In this document: one piece after another, positions 42,684 through 54,354 of the stretch | How positions within the stretch are numbered: position 1 is the first letter of the stretch | How the letters are laid out: every line of letters begins with the position of its first letter | Source: Actinomycetota bacterium | GTDB taxonomy: Bacteria; Actinomycetota; Actinomycetes; S36-B12 | Length of the DNA stretch: 64,000 bases | Direction of reading: 5' to 3' | Assembly (NCBI GenBank): GCA_016717115.1 | Contig: JADKGE010000009.1 | Span: forward strand, 62,001 to 126,000 | Program-made: the position numbers and the translations under genes | The notes under the pieces: model-generated | What the model was told of the DNA's origin: nothing | The model's database searches: none | Seen by the model: the letters and a program-made list of their open reading frames with translations, nothing else

Positions 42684-43262
42684 GTGACGGCTTCCCTGCC
42701 GCCGATCCTTCGTGGACCTCGGCTCGACCTGGTGCTCGTGACGGTCGAGCAGGTCCTGAGCCGCGACGGCACGGTCGACCCGGTGCCGCTCGGGTTCGAC
42801 GATCCCCACGACGTGCTGCACCCCGATCGGTCGCCCCTGGCCTTCCGCATCGAGCAGTTGCGCCGTGACCCCACGGTCAATCCCTGGCTGCTACGGGTCG
42901 CGGTCCTCCGCTCTCCGGCACCGGTGATCGTCGGCCTCGGCAACTTCCACGATCGGCCGGACGCGCGGGGCATGGTGGAGATCGGGTATCGCGTGCTCCC
43001 CGCCCACCGGGGTCGGGGCTTCGGCCGGGAGATCGCGACGACGATGTGGTCCGGGGCGGCTGCGTGCCCGGACGTGCACTGGCTGCGCGCCAGCGTGCGT
43101 CCCGACAACGCCCCGTCGCTGGCGATCATCCGAGGGGCGGGCTTCGTCAAGGTAGGGGAGCAGGATGACCCGCAGGACGGTCTGGAGTGGGTGTTCGAGC
43201 TCCCGGCCCGGGACTTTGGCCCCGAATCGCGGGGACGATCGGGTATTGCGACAGAAGCGTGA
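42684..43262 (+). CDS. GNAT-family N-acetyltransferase
   Basis: The 192-residue protein has the acetyl-CoA-binding motif A as RVLPAHRGRGFGREIATTMW, preceded by the MVEIGY strand. Motif B follows as VRPDNAPSLAIIRGAGFVKV. These are typical of RimJ/RimL-like acetyltransferases. GTG 42684 begins one base after the upstream stop, so three genes (41346-43262) form one unit. The acceptor is unknown. Confidence 0.88.
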   Translation: MTASLPPILRGPRLDLVLVTVEQVLSRDGTVDPVPLGFDDPHDVLHPDRSPLAFRIEQLRRDPTVNPWLLRVAVLRSPAPVIVGLGNFHDRPDARGMVEIGYRVLPAHRGRGFGREIATTMWSGAAACPDVHWLRASVRPDNAPSLAIIRGAGFVKVGEQDDPQDGLEWVFELPARDFGPESRGRSGIATEA

Positions 43263-43334
43263 CCTAACGGGGGACGTCTCCGCAGGCCACGCACCCACCT
43301 CGCCGGATAACTTCGGCGGGGAAGGGTGGAGCCG

Positions 43335-45464
43335 ATGACCAATGGTGGCCCGCGTGAGACCGGGAAGTCCCGTGCCCCGCGCCCTGGCCGTGGTGCGTCG
43401 GCCCGGGAACTCGCCGATCGCGAACGCGTCCTTCGGGCGACGCTCGACGCCATGCCCGACCCCTACCTGCTGCTCGAGCCGGTCCGGGACGCGGCCGGAG
43501 TCGTCCCTGACGCCGACTGTCTCGAGGCGAACGCGGCTGCGTGCCGCTTCCTGCGGGTCAGCCGCGACGAGGTGGTCGGCCAGCGCCTGGTCGGGCAGGT
43601 GTCCACCGAGTCGAGCGATGCCCTGCTGGCCTGGTGCGCCGACGCCCTGGCCATCGGCGAGCCGGTGGGCCGTGAAGAGCGACTCTCCACTCACTCGGGT
43701 GGTCCCCGCCGGGTCAACGTGCTCTGCGTGCCCGTCGGCGCGGCCGTGGGCGTGTCGTGGCACGAGGCGAACGAGCGCAGCGATGACCGCGGCGTCGTGG
43801 CCGGGGCCATGGCCACCAGTGAGGCGCACTACCGACGGCTGGCCGACAGCTCCATCGACGTGGTGCTGCACACCGGAGCGGACGGCCTGATCGCATGGAG
43901 CTCGCCGTCGATCGAGGCGATCCTCGGCTGGCGACCCGAGGAGATCGTCGGTGTCCGCGTGTCTGAGCTCATGCACCCCGACGACCTGGTGAGGGTGCAG
44001 GCCCTGCAGCAGGAGGTGCTGTCCAGCGGCCAGACGGAGGGACGCATCCAGGCGCGCTTCATCGCCGGCGACGGCAGCTATCGCTGGATGAGCGACGTCG
44101 GCCGGGCGCTGTTCGACGAGTCGGGTGCCCTCGTCGGCGGCATCGACGCCCTGCGCGACGTCCAGGCGGAGCACGACGCCCGCGAGGCGCTCGCCGTCAG
44201 CGAGGAGCACTACCGGCTGCTCGCCGAGAACTCGTCCGACATCGTCTTTCGCAGTACCCGCGACTCGCGGATCGAGTGGATCTCGCCCTCTGTCGCCGAG
44301 GTCCTCGGCTTTGACGCGGGCGGGCTCGTGGGCACGACGACGAGCGATCTCGTCCACCCCGATGATCGGCCGCACGTCCTCTCCGTCATCCGTGCCAGTG
44401 GTGGTCCTGGGGTTCGCTCGTACGAGGCCCGCTTCCTGACGGCCGCGGGAGGCAGCCGCTGGATGGCGGTCACGGTCCGTCCGGTGTTCAACCAGGTCGG
44501 CGCCCCCGTGGCCTGGATCGGCAGCGCCCGAGACATCGAGGACCAGCACGAGACGCGCGAGGAGCTGCGTCGAAGCGAGGAGCGCTTCCGCACGGCGATG
44601 GAGTCGGCTCCCAGTGGCATGGCGGTCGTCGGGCTCGACCAGCGGTTCATGGAGGTCAACCCCGCGCTCTGCCGGCTCCTGACGAGATCGGAGCAGTGGC
44701 TGCTGCGGCACACCGTGAACGACGTGATGGACTCGGCCGACGCCCAGGTGGCGCGTCCGGTGCGCACTGCCGTGATGTCCGGCGTGATCCGATCGGGAGC
44801 CGTCGAGCATCAGATGATTCGCGCCGACGGCACGCGCATCTGGGTGGAGCACTCCATGGGGCTGCTGCGCGACGATGCGGGCCTGCCCGCCGCCTTCGTC
44901 TGCCAGTTCAACGACATCACGGAGCCGCGCGAGGCGCGTGACCAGCTCCAGTACATCGCGACTCACGACGCCCTCACGGAACTGGTGAATCGACGCGAGC
45001 TCGTCTCGCGGGTCGAGGGTCTGCTGGCGATGCGTCCGCGCACGGGAATCAACGTCGCCATGCTGTTCATCGACGTGGACGAGCTGAAGCCCATCAACGA
45101 TGCGCACGGCCATTCGGTCGGCGACAAGGTCATCGTCGCCGTGGCACAGAGGATCCGCGACCAGGTGCGTGCGAACGACACCGTGGCCCGGTTCGGCGGC
45201 GACGAGTTCGTCGTCGTGCTGCCGAGCATCCACACGGTGGCCGACGCCGAGCGCGTCGCGGGCAAGATCCAGGCCGCCCTCGAGCCGCCGGTCTTCGTCG
45301 AGGGGCTCCTGCTCGACGTCACGCTGAGCATCGGCATCGCCATGGCCGAGCCCGGCGACGATCCCGACGAGGTGCTGCAGCGAGCGGACTACGCCCTCTA
45401 CCGGGCCAAGCGAAGCGGCCGTGACCGCACCGTCGTGTACGACGTGGCCATCGACGCCGTCTGA
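43335..45464 (+). CDS. Multi-PAS diguanylate cyclase
   Basis: The 709-residue cytoplasmic protein has four PAS-type domains (about 25-130, 145-265, 270-395 and 395-520) and a C-terminal GGDEF domain (about 540-705). The active site FGGDEFVVVL is intact and the inhibitory site RAND lies five residues before it. It should synthesize cyclic-di-GMP. ATG 43335 was preferred over GTG 43326, which would sit too close to its ribosome site. Confidence 0.9.
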   Translation: MTNGGPRETGKSRAPRPGRGASARELADRERVLRATLDAMPDPYLLLEPVRDAAGVVPDADCLEANAAACRFLRVSRDEVVGQRLVGQVSTESSDALLAWCADALAIGEPVGREERLSTHSGGPRRVNVLCVPVGAAVGVSWHEANERSDDRGVVAGAMATSEAHYRRLADSSIDVVLHTGADGLIAWSSPSIEAILGWRPEEIVGVRVSELMHPDDLVRVQALQQEVLSSGQTEGRIQARFIAGDGSYRWMSDVGRALFDESGALVGGIDALRDVQAEHDAREALAVSEEHYRLLAENSSDIVFRSTRDSRIEWISPSVAEVLGFDAGGLVGTTTSDLVHPDDRPHVLSVIRASGGPGVRSYEARFLTAAGGSRWMAVTVRPVFNQVGAPVAWIGSARDIEDQHETREELRRSEERFRTAMESAPSGMAVVGLDQRFMEVNPALCRLLTRSEQWLLRHTVNDVMDSADAQVARPVRTAVMSGVIRSGAVEHQMIRADGTRIWVEHSMGLLRDDAGLPAAFVCQFNDITEPREARDQLQYIATHDALTELVNRRELVSRVEGLLAMRPRTGINVAMLFIDVDELKPINDAHGHSVGDKVIVAVAQRIRDQVRANDTVARFGGDEFVVVLPSIHTVADAERVAGKIQAALEPPVFVEGLLLDVTLSIGIAMAEPGDDPDEVLQRADYALYRAKRSGRDRTVVYDVAIDAV

Positions 45465-45501
45465 CCTGGGCCGGTCGCGGGGGCGCCCCTGGGTGCATCG
45501 C

Positions 45502-46299
45502 TCAGAGGCTGGGCCCTGCGAGGTTCCAGCCGCCGTCGGCGACGATCGTCGTGCCGGTGACGTAGTCGCCGGCGGGGGAGAGCAGGAACGCGATAACGCC
45601 GGCGACCTCCTCCGGCTGCTGCAGTCGCCTGAGCGGGATGACGCCACTCACGTCCGCCGGGCGAAGCCCGTATCCCTCCCACGCCTGCGTGTGCACGATG
45701 CCGGGGGCGACAGCCGCGAGCCTGATGCCGTGCGGAGCCCATTCGACGGCGAGGGTGCGCGTGAGGCTCTCCACCGCCGCACGGGCCGCTGACGAGTGCG
45801 CCATGCCCGGGATGCCGCGCAGCGGTGTCATGGTGACGCTGACGACCTTGCCATAGCCGTTCGGGATCATCGAGCGGGCGGCCAAGCGGGTCGTGAGGTA
45901 CCACGGCGCATCGAGGTTGAGTCGGGTGACGGCCCGGAACCCGTTGGCGGACACCGACTCCGCCGGGGCGATGAACTGCCCGCCCGCATTGTTGACGAGC
46001 AGGTCCACCCGTCCGTGGAGGGCGAGGATGCGATCGATGACGGCGTCCACGTCGGCGAACTCGCGCAGGTCGACCGGGATCGCCGTCACCTCGAGGGCGC
46101 CGTCGGGGGCCAGGGCGCGGGTCTCCTCGAGCGCATCCGCTCGCCGGCCCAGGATGACCACCTGGGCACCCAGCCGAGCCAGCAGCAGCGCCGTCGCCCG
46201 GCCGATCCCGGAGCCTCCTCCGGTCACGACGGCCACCCGGCCGGTCAGGCATCCGGGTCGAAGGACGTCGCTGGGATCGAAGGTCGGCTGCTCGCTCAT
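45502..46299 (-). CDS. Short-chain dehydrogenase/reductase of the enoyl-CoA reductase-like subgroup
   Basis: The 265-residue protein has the SDR cofactor motif TGGGSGIG and NNAGG. At the active site, where most SDRs have YxxxK, it reads HSSAARAAVE, so Tyr and Lys are replaced by Ser and Arg. That pattern is shared by 2,4-dienoyl-CoA and trans-2-enoyl-CoA reductase-like SDRs and by the AtuB/AtuG type encoded in acyclic terpene clusters. It lies 3 kb from the Atu-like operon on the opposite strand, so a role in the same pathway is plausible but unproven. Confidence 0.85.
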   Translation of the reverse strand: MSEQPTFDPSDVLRPGCLTGRVAVVTGGGSGIGRATALLLARLGAQVVILGRRADALEETRALAPDGALEVTAIPVDLREFADVDAVIDRILALHGRVDLLVNNAGGQFIAPAESVSANGFRAVTRLNLDAPWYLTTRLAARSMIPNGYGKVVSVTMTPLRGIPGMAHSSAARAAVESLTRTLAVEWAPHGIRLAAVAPGIVHTQAWEGYGLRPADVSGVIPLRRLQQPEEVAGVIAFLLSPAGDYVTGTTIVADGGWNLAGPSL

Positions 46300-46391
46300 G
46301 GCCGGATCCTTGCACGGGTGCCCGCAGGGGAGGGAATGGTCTGCCCATCGTGGGGGTTAGCGTCAGAGCGCACCCGACCGTGAGGACACCC

Positions 46392-47424
46392 ATGACCACC
46401 CCTGTCGAATTCGGCCTGGACACCTTCGGCGACGTCACTGTCGACGCTGGTGGCCGGCCCCATACCGCTGCCCAGGTGATCCGCGACGTCGTCGAGCAGG
46501 GCGTCCTCGCGGACGACGTCGGCGTGGACGCCTTCGGGATCGGCGAGCATCACCGCGAGGACTTCGCCGTCTCCGCCCCGGACGTCGTCCTCACGGCCAT
46601 TGCCGCCCGCACGACGCGGATCCGCCTCGGCTCCGCCGTGACCGTGCTGTCGAGCGACGACCCGATCCGGGTGTTCCAGCGCTTCTCGACGCTGGACGCG
46701 ATCTCCGGCGGCCGAGCCGAGATCACCGTCGGGAGGGGCTCGTTCGTCGAGTCCTTCCCGCTATTCGGCTACGGCCTCGAGGACTACGAGGTGCTGTTCT
46801 CGGAGAAGCTCGATCTGTTCGCGGAGCTGTTGAGGGAACGTCCGGTGACGTGGTCGGGCACCGTGCGGCCGCCGTTGGCCGGCGCCCGGGTGTTCCCCGC
46901 CCACCGAGTCCGGGGGCCTTCGTACGTGGGTGGGCGTCGGGGGGAGCACGGCCTCGGTGATCCGGGCGGCGACGTACGGGCTGCCCCTGATGATCGCCAT
47001 CATCGGCGGATCGGCCGATCGCTTCGTTCCCCTGGCCGACCTCTACCGAGCCGCACTGGAGCAGCAGGGCCTCGCTCCGCTGCCGATCGGCGTGCACTCG
47101 CCCGGGCACGTCGCCGCCACCGACGAGCAGGCGGTCGAGGAGTTCTGGCCGGGGTACCTGTCCGGCATGACCCGCATCGGGGCCGAGCGGGGCTGGCCGC
47201 CGCCGACCCGCCTGCGCTTCGACGACGAGGTGGCCGCCGGGTCGCTCTATGTCGGCTCGCCGGAGACGGTAGCCCGTCGGATCGCCGCCACTGTGGCCAC
47301 CCTCGGCCTGCGTCGCTTCGACCTGAAGTACGCCACCGGGCCCATGCCGCACGCGCAGCTCATGTCGTCGATCGAGCTCTACGGATCCCGCGTCGTCCCG
47401 CTGGTGCGCGACCTGCTCGCGTGA
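46392..47424 (+). CDS. Luciferase-like (LLM) flavin-dependent oxidoreductase, frameshifted
   Basis: From ATG 46392 the LLM features FGIGEHHREDFAVSAPDVVL, RIRLGSAVTVLSSDDPIRVF and GRAEITVGRGSFVESFPLFG are in frame up to about 46896. The family sequence TESGGLRTWVGVGGSTASVI then continues in another frame to the stop at 47424. The run CCCC at 46895-46898 has one C more than expected (FPPTESG). Corrected, the protein has 343 residues, normal for the family. Error or recent mutation are both possible. It diverges from the SDR gene, with starts 92 bases apart. Confidence 0.82.
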
Positions 47425-47496
47425 GGGATCGCCTTCACGGAGCGAAACCCGTCGCTCTCGGGGGAGAATGCACGAACGAGACTCGGAGCGAGAGTG

Positions 47497-49182
47497 ATGG
47501 GGTGGCCTGATGTGTCACGACCGCGAGTCGCCCCACGGTCGGTGCCCAGCGTGACACCGCCGATCGACGTGAGCCTGCTCTCCACGGTGGTGGATGACCG
47601 CGCGGTGTTCATGGCCGCGACGTACCAGGCCGGCGAGGCCGTCATCGTCACCGACACCACCCCGGTCATCCGCTACGCCAATCCGCGGGCGCTGCTGAAC
47701 ACCGGCTACGAGCTCGACGAAGTGATCGGGCAGAACCCGCGCATCTTCCAGAGTGGCCTGCACGATCCTTCCTTCTACGAGCAGATGTGGGAGCGACTCG
47801 CGGGCGGTCACTCCTGGTCCGGCCTCCTCCTCAATCGCCGGAAGGACGGCGAGGTGTACGAGGAGTCGGCCATCATCACCCCCGTTCGCGGCGACGACGG
47901 AGCCGTCGTCGCGTACGTGGCCACGAAGCGCGACCTGTCGGTCGAGCGCGGGCTCGAGGAGGACATCTCCCGGCGGCAGAGCAATCGGGACTCACTGGTC
48001 GCCCTGATGAACACCGTGCGGCCCGGTGAGTCGATCGAGGCGACCTCGGCCGCGTTCTGCGACGCGGTCACCCAGATCGACGGCATGGACGGGGCGATCG
48101 TCTTCATGCTCCAGGACGACGGCACGGTGATCGCCGCCAGTGCCGACCCCGAGCCGATGCCGGGATTCGCGTTCGGCCGCCACATCCCCGTCCCGAGGCT
48201 GCAGGAGATCGTCGAGGAGACAGTGGGCGGCCCGTGGGTCCTGGATGTCTCGGCGTCGGCCGAGCATCCCGAGATGCCCACGGACCTGCTCGACGTGATG
48301 CGGGAGCGAGGCATCGTGGCGGCCGGCTACGCGGCGATCCGCTGGAACGAGGAGCTGGTCGGTGTGGTGTCGGTGGCGACGCTCCGGCCCGACGGAGTCC
48401 ACTGGCTGAAGTCGAGGGCCGGGGCGCTGGAAGAGATCAGCTCGTTCGCGGGCGCCATCCTCGGCCGGCAGGCGCTGCAGTACCGCCGCCACGAGACCCT
48501 GCGGCGCGAGATCAGGGACATCATCGACAACTCGCTCTACCACCCCGTCTTCCAGCCCGTCATGAACCTGCGGACGAACCTCATCGGCGGCTATGAGGCG
48601 CTCACGCGGTTCGATGATGGCTGCGCGCCGGACATCCGCTTCGCCGAGGCGCACAGCGTCGGGTTGGGCCCCGACCTCGAGGCGGTCTGCGCGGCCGTGG
48701 CGGTCGAGACCGTGCGCCACCTGCCGGTGGACGTCTGGCTGAGCATCAACTTCTCGGCCGACGCCATCCTCGACGGCCACGCGGCCGCGGTGGTGGCGAA
48801 GGCGAATCGCCCCGTCGTCGTCGAGATCACCGAGCACGCGGTGATCGAGAGCTATCCGGCCCTGCGTCAGGCCATCACGAGGGGCGGCGACGTCCTGTTG
48901 TCGGTCGACGATGCGGGAGCGGGCTTCGCCAGCCTGCGGCACATCCTCGAGCTCGACCCCGACATCGTGAAGCTCGACATCGGCCTCATCCGCGGCATCG
49001 ACCGCGATCCGGCCCGCCAGGCGCTCGTCGCCGGGATGCGCCACTTCGGGCTCAAGACCGGGACCACCCTGATCGCCGAGGGGGTGGAGACGGCAGCCGA
49101 GGCCGAGACCGTCCGCGACCTGGGGGTCGAGCTGGGGCAGGGGTACCTGTACGGCCGCCCTCGGGTGATCGAGGCGCCCTGA
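47497..49182 (+). CDS. PAS-GAF-EAL cyclic-di-GMP phosphodiesterase
   Basis: The 561-residue protein has a PAS domain (about 35-155, with the LOV-like IGQNPRIFQSG but no cysteine), a GAF domain (about 165-325) and an EAL domain (about 335-555). The EAL residues needed for catalysis are present: FQPVMNL, YEALTRF, SINFSAD, EITEHAVI, VDDAGAGFAS, VKLDIG and AEGVET. There is no GGDEF domain, so it should only degrade cyclic-di-GMP. GTG 47494 is an alternative start one codon upstream. Confidence 0.9.
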   Translation: MGWPDVSRPRVAPRSVPSVTPPIDVSLLSTVVDDRAVFMAATYQAGEAVIVTDTTPVIRYANPRALLNTGYELDEVIGQNPRIFQSGLHDPSFYEQMWERLAGGHSWSGLLLNRRKDGEVYEESAIITPVRGDDGAVVAYVATKRDLSVERGLEEDISRRQSNRDSLVALMNTVRPGESIEATSAAFCDAVTQIDGMDGAIVFMLQDDGTVIAASADPEPMPGFAFGRHIPVPRLQEIVEETVGGPWVLDVSASAEHPEMPTDLLDVMRERGIVAAGYAAIRWNEELVGVVSVATLRPDGVHWLKSRAGALEEISSFAGAILGRQALQYRRHETLRREIRDIIDNSLYHPVFQPVMNLRTNLIGGYEALTRFDDGCAPDIRFAEAHSVGLGPDLEAVCAAVAVETVRHLPVDVWLSINFSADAILDGHAAAVVAKANRPVVVEITEHAVIESYPALRQAITRGGDVLLSVDDAGAGFASLRHILELDPDIVKLDIGLIRGIDRDPARQALVAGMRHFGLKTGTTLIAEGVETAAEAETVRDLGVELGQGYLYGRPRVIEAP

Positions 49183-49201
49183 CATCGGCGACGAAAAGTT
49201 C

Positions 49202-49233
49202 TTGACGCGCGCATCAAGTTGACGCTAGCGTCA
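49202..49233 (+). promoter_or_regulatory. Tandem palindromic operators and leaderless promoter of the Atu-like operon
   Basis: The perfect palindrome TGACGCTAGCGTCA (49220-49233) is preceded three bases earlier by the near-palindrome TTGACGCGCGCATCAA (49202-49217, 14 of 16 positions symmetric). TTGACG at 49202 can act as a -35 and TAGCGT at 49226-49231 as a -10 with an 18-base spacer. Transcription would then start at the GTG of the first gene (49239), with no leader and no ribosome site. The repeats cover both promoter elements, as expected for repression by the TetR protein encoded in the operon. Confidence 0.6.
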
Positions 49234-49238
49234 GGTAT

Positions 49239-50857
49239 GTGACCCCCGTCCTCCGCTCGCATGTCGACCCCCGGTCGGACGTGTTCGGCGCGAACCGGGC
49301 GGCGTTGCTCGAGGCCCTCGCCCAGATCGACGGACTCCTCGCCCAGGTGACGGCCGGCGGTGGCACCGCAGATGCCGCCAAGAACGCGCGCACCGTGGCC
49401 CGGCACCGCGGCCGCGGCAAGCTCCTCCCTCGGGAGCGGATCAGCCTGCTCGTCGATCCCGGCTCGGCCTTCCTCGAGCTCTCCCCGCTGGCCGGCTGGG
49501 GTTCGGACGACGCCCTGGGCGCGGGCCTTGTCACCGGGATCGGTCGCATCAACGGCATCGAGTGCGTCGTCAGCGCCAACGATCCCACGGTCAAGGGCGG
49601 GTCTCAGGCCCCCATCACGGTCACCAAGGCGCTGCGTGCCATGTCCGTCGCCCACGACAACCGGTTGCCTCTGGTCTCCCTCACCGAGTCGGGGGGCGCC
49701 GACCTCACCAAGCAGGTCGACGTGTTCAACCCGGGCGGTGCGACCTTCAAGAACCTCACGAGGCTGTCGGCCGCCGGCATCCCCACGATCACCCTCGTCT
49801 TCGGGTCGTCCACCGCGGGCGGCGCCTATGTGCCGGGCATGAGTGACTACGTCGTGCTGCAGAAGGACTCGGCCCGCGTCTACCTCGGCGGCCCGCCCCT
49901 GGTGAAGATGGCCATCGACGAGGATGCGGACGACGAGACCCTCGGCGGCGCGGAGATGCATGCCCGCGTCTCGGGGCTGGCCGACTACCTGGCCGTCGAC
50001 GAGCCGGACGCGCTTCGGATCGGGCGCGACATCGTGGGCCACCTCGGCTGGCGCAAGCAGGGCAGCGGGCCGGCGCGCGCACCGCGGCCGCCGGTCTATG
50101 ACCCCGAGGAGCTCCTCGGCATAGCGTCGGCCGACATCAAGGTTCCGTTCGAGGCGCGCGAGGTGCTCGCCCGCGTCCTCGACGCCAGCGAGTTCGACGA
50201 GTTCAAGCCGCTCTACGGATCGACCCTCGTCACCGGGTGGGGTCATGTCAACGGCTATGCGGTGGGCATCCTCGCCAACAACGGAATCCTGTTCAGCGAG
50301 GAGGCCCACAAGGGCGCCCAGTTCATCCAGCTGTGCAACCGCATGGACGTGCCGATCCTGTTCCTGCAGAACATCACCGGCTTCATGGTGGGCACGCGCT
50401 ACGAGCAGGGCGGCATCATCAAGGACGGCGCGAAGCTGATCAACGCGGTCAGCAACTGCGGCGTCCCGATGATCACCCTGATGATGGGGGCGTCCTACGG
50501 GGCCGGCAACTACGGCATGGCCGGCCGCGCCTACGATCCTCGGTTCATCTTCAGCTGGCCCAACCATCGCATCGCGGTGATGGGGCCCAAGCAGCTCGCC
50601 GGGGTCCTCACGATCGTGGCCCGGCAGAAGACCGAGGCGGCCGGTCAGCAGTTCGACGAGGAGGCCTTCGCGCCCATCCGTGACGCCTTCGAGCAGCAGG
50701 TCGAGAGCGAGTCCACGGCGCTGTTCGCCACCGGGCGGATGTGGGACGACGGCGTGATCGATCCGCGCGACACCCGAACGGTGCTCACCCTGGCGCTGTC
50801 CGCGGTCCACTCGGCTCCGGTGCGAGGCACCGAGTCCTACGGCGTCTTCCGGATGTG

Positions 50858-50858
<1 letters not shown>
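49239..50858 (+). CDS. Acyl-CoA carboxylase beta subunit (carboxyltransferase), geranyl/methylcrotonyl-CoA type
   Basis: The 539-residue protein transfers carboxyl from biotin to an acyl-CoA. It has the two crotonase-like halves of the family, with the oxyanion regions GSSTAGGAYVPGMSDY and MMGASYGAGNYGMAGRAYDP, and the biotin/CoA segments LQNITGFMVGTRYEQGG and NHRIAVMGPKQLAGVL. The overall pattern is of methylcrotonyl- or geranyl-CoA carboxylases rather than propionyl-CoA carboxylases. AtuA next door favours a geranyl-CoA-like substrate. It heads a seven-gene overlapping operon. Confidence 0.88.
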
Positions 50859-52926
<2,068 letters not shown>

Positions 52927-52930
<4 letters not shown>

Positions 52931-54354
52931 CCGATCCCGTTCTCATCGCCAACTGCAGTGGCTTCTTCGGCGACCGGATCGACGCGGCCCGGGAGATGGT
53001 CGAGGGCGGTCCCATCGACGTACTCACCGGCGACTGGCTGGCCGAGTTGACGATGCTCATCCTCGCCCGCCAGAAGATGAAGCACGGCAACGGATTTGCC
53101 CGCACGTTCATGACGCAGATGGAGCAGGTGCTCGGCACCTGCGTCGACCGAGGCATCAAGGTGGTCAGCAACGCCGGTGGACTGGATCCGCAGGGGCTCG
53201 GCGCCGCCCTGGCCGAACTGGCGGTGGCCGTCGGAGTGCCCGTGCGCATCGGCGTCGTCAGTGGCGACGACTTGATGCCCCGCGTCGCCGAGCTCATGGC
53301 AGGCGGCGAGCACTTCGTCAACATGGACACGGGGGAGACGCTCGCCGAGGTCGGGGTGCGACCCATCACGGCCAACGCCTACATCGGCGGCGAGCCCATC
53401 GCGGCGGCACTGGCCGCCGGTGCCGACGTCGTCATCACCGGGCGGGTCACGGATGCCGCGCTCGTCATCGGGCCCGCCGCGTGGTGGCATGGCTGGGACT
53501 TCGCCGCCGCCCGGCGTGGTGATCAGGCCGTGCTCGATGCGCTGGCCGGCGCGCTGGTGGCCGGGCATGTCATCGAGTGCGGCGCCCAGGCCACGGGCGG
53601 CAACTACGCCTTCTTCGCCGATGTCCCTGGGCTCGAGCAGCCGGGGTTCCCGATCGCCGAGGTGGCGGCCGACGGGAGCAGCGTGATCACCAAGCACGAC
53701 GGAACGGGCGGCATGGTCACGGTGGGCACGGTCACCGCGCAGCTGCTGTACGAGGTGGCCGGCCCCGACTACCTGAATCCCGACGTGACGGCCCGCTTCG
53801 ACACCATCCGGCTCGAGCAGAAGGCGCGCGACCGTGTGCTCGTCAGCGGCACGGTGGGTCAGGCGCCGCCACCGCGGCTCAAGGTGGCCATGAACTACCT
53901 CGGCGGGTTCCGCAACACCCTCACCATCGTGCAGACAGGGCTCGACGCCCGGCCCAAGGCCGACCTCGCCCTCCGCACGGTGGCGGGAGTCACCCTCGAG
54001 CAGGCCGAGGCCCTCAGCCCGTCCGACCTCGCCGCGGCTTCGCGCCTCGACGTGGCCGAGATGACGGCCGTCCTCGTCGACAGCGCTCTCGCGGATCCGG
54101 CCACACCTGAACAGGCGCAGTCGTTCCTGCGCATCACGGTCAAGGACACGGATACGGCGAAGGTGGGCAAGCCCTTCACCCAGGCCGTCATCGAGGCGAC
54201 CCTCTCCTCCTACCCCGGGTTCTTCCCGACAACGCCCCCGGGCGCGGCCTCGCCGTTCGGCGTCTACTGGCCGAGCACCGTCGCGCGGGAACTCGTGGAC
54301 GTGTCGGTCACCCTGGACGGCCAGCCCATCACGACCGGGCCGGGTGCCGCATGA
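52927..54354 (+). CDS. atuA: Acyclic terpene utilization protein AtuA (main domain)
   Basis: The 475-residue protein is the DUF1446/AtuA family core: IANCSGFFGDRIDAAREM at the start, TGDWLAELTMLILAR, VSNAGGLDP, ANAYIGGEPIAAAL and ADVVITGRVTDAALVIGP. AtuA is required for growth on citronellol or geraniol in Pseudomonas, but its reaction is not established. Its C-terminal ferredoxin-like domain is absent here and is encoded by the next gene. ATG 52927 overlaps the previous stop. Confidence 0.9.

Noticed and set aside
45480..45489. GGGGCGCCCC palindrome as a terminator between convergent genes
   Set aside because: It has no loop sequence or U-run and could not fold as a stable hairpin on its own.
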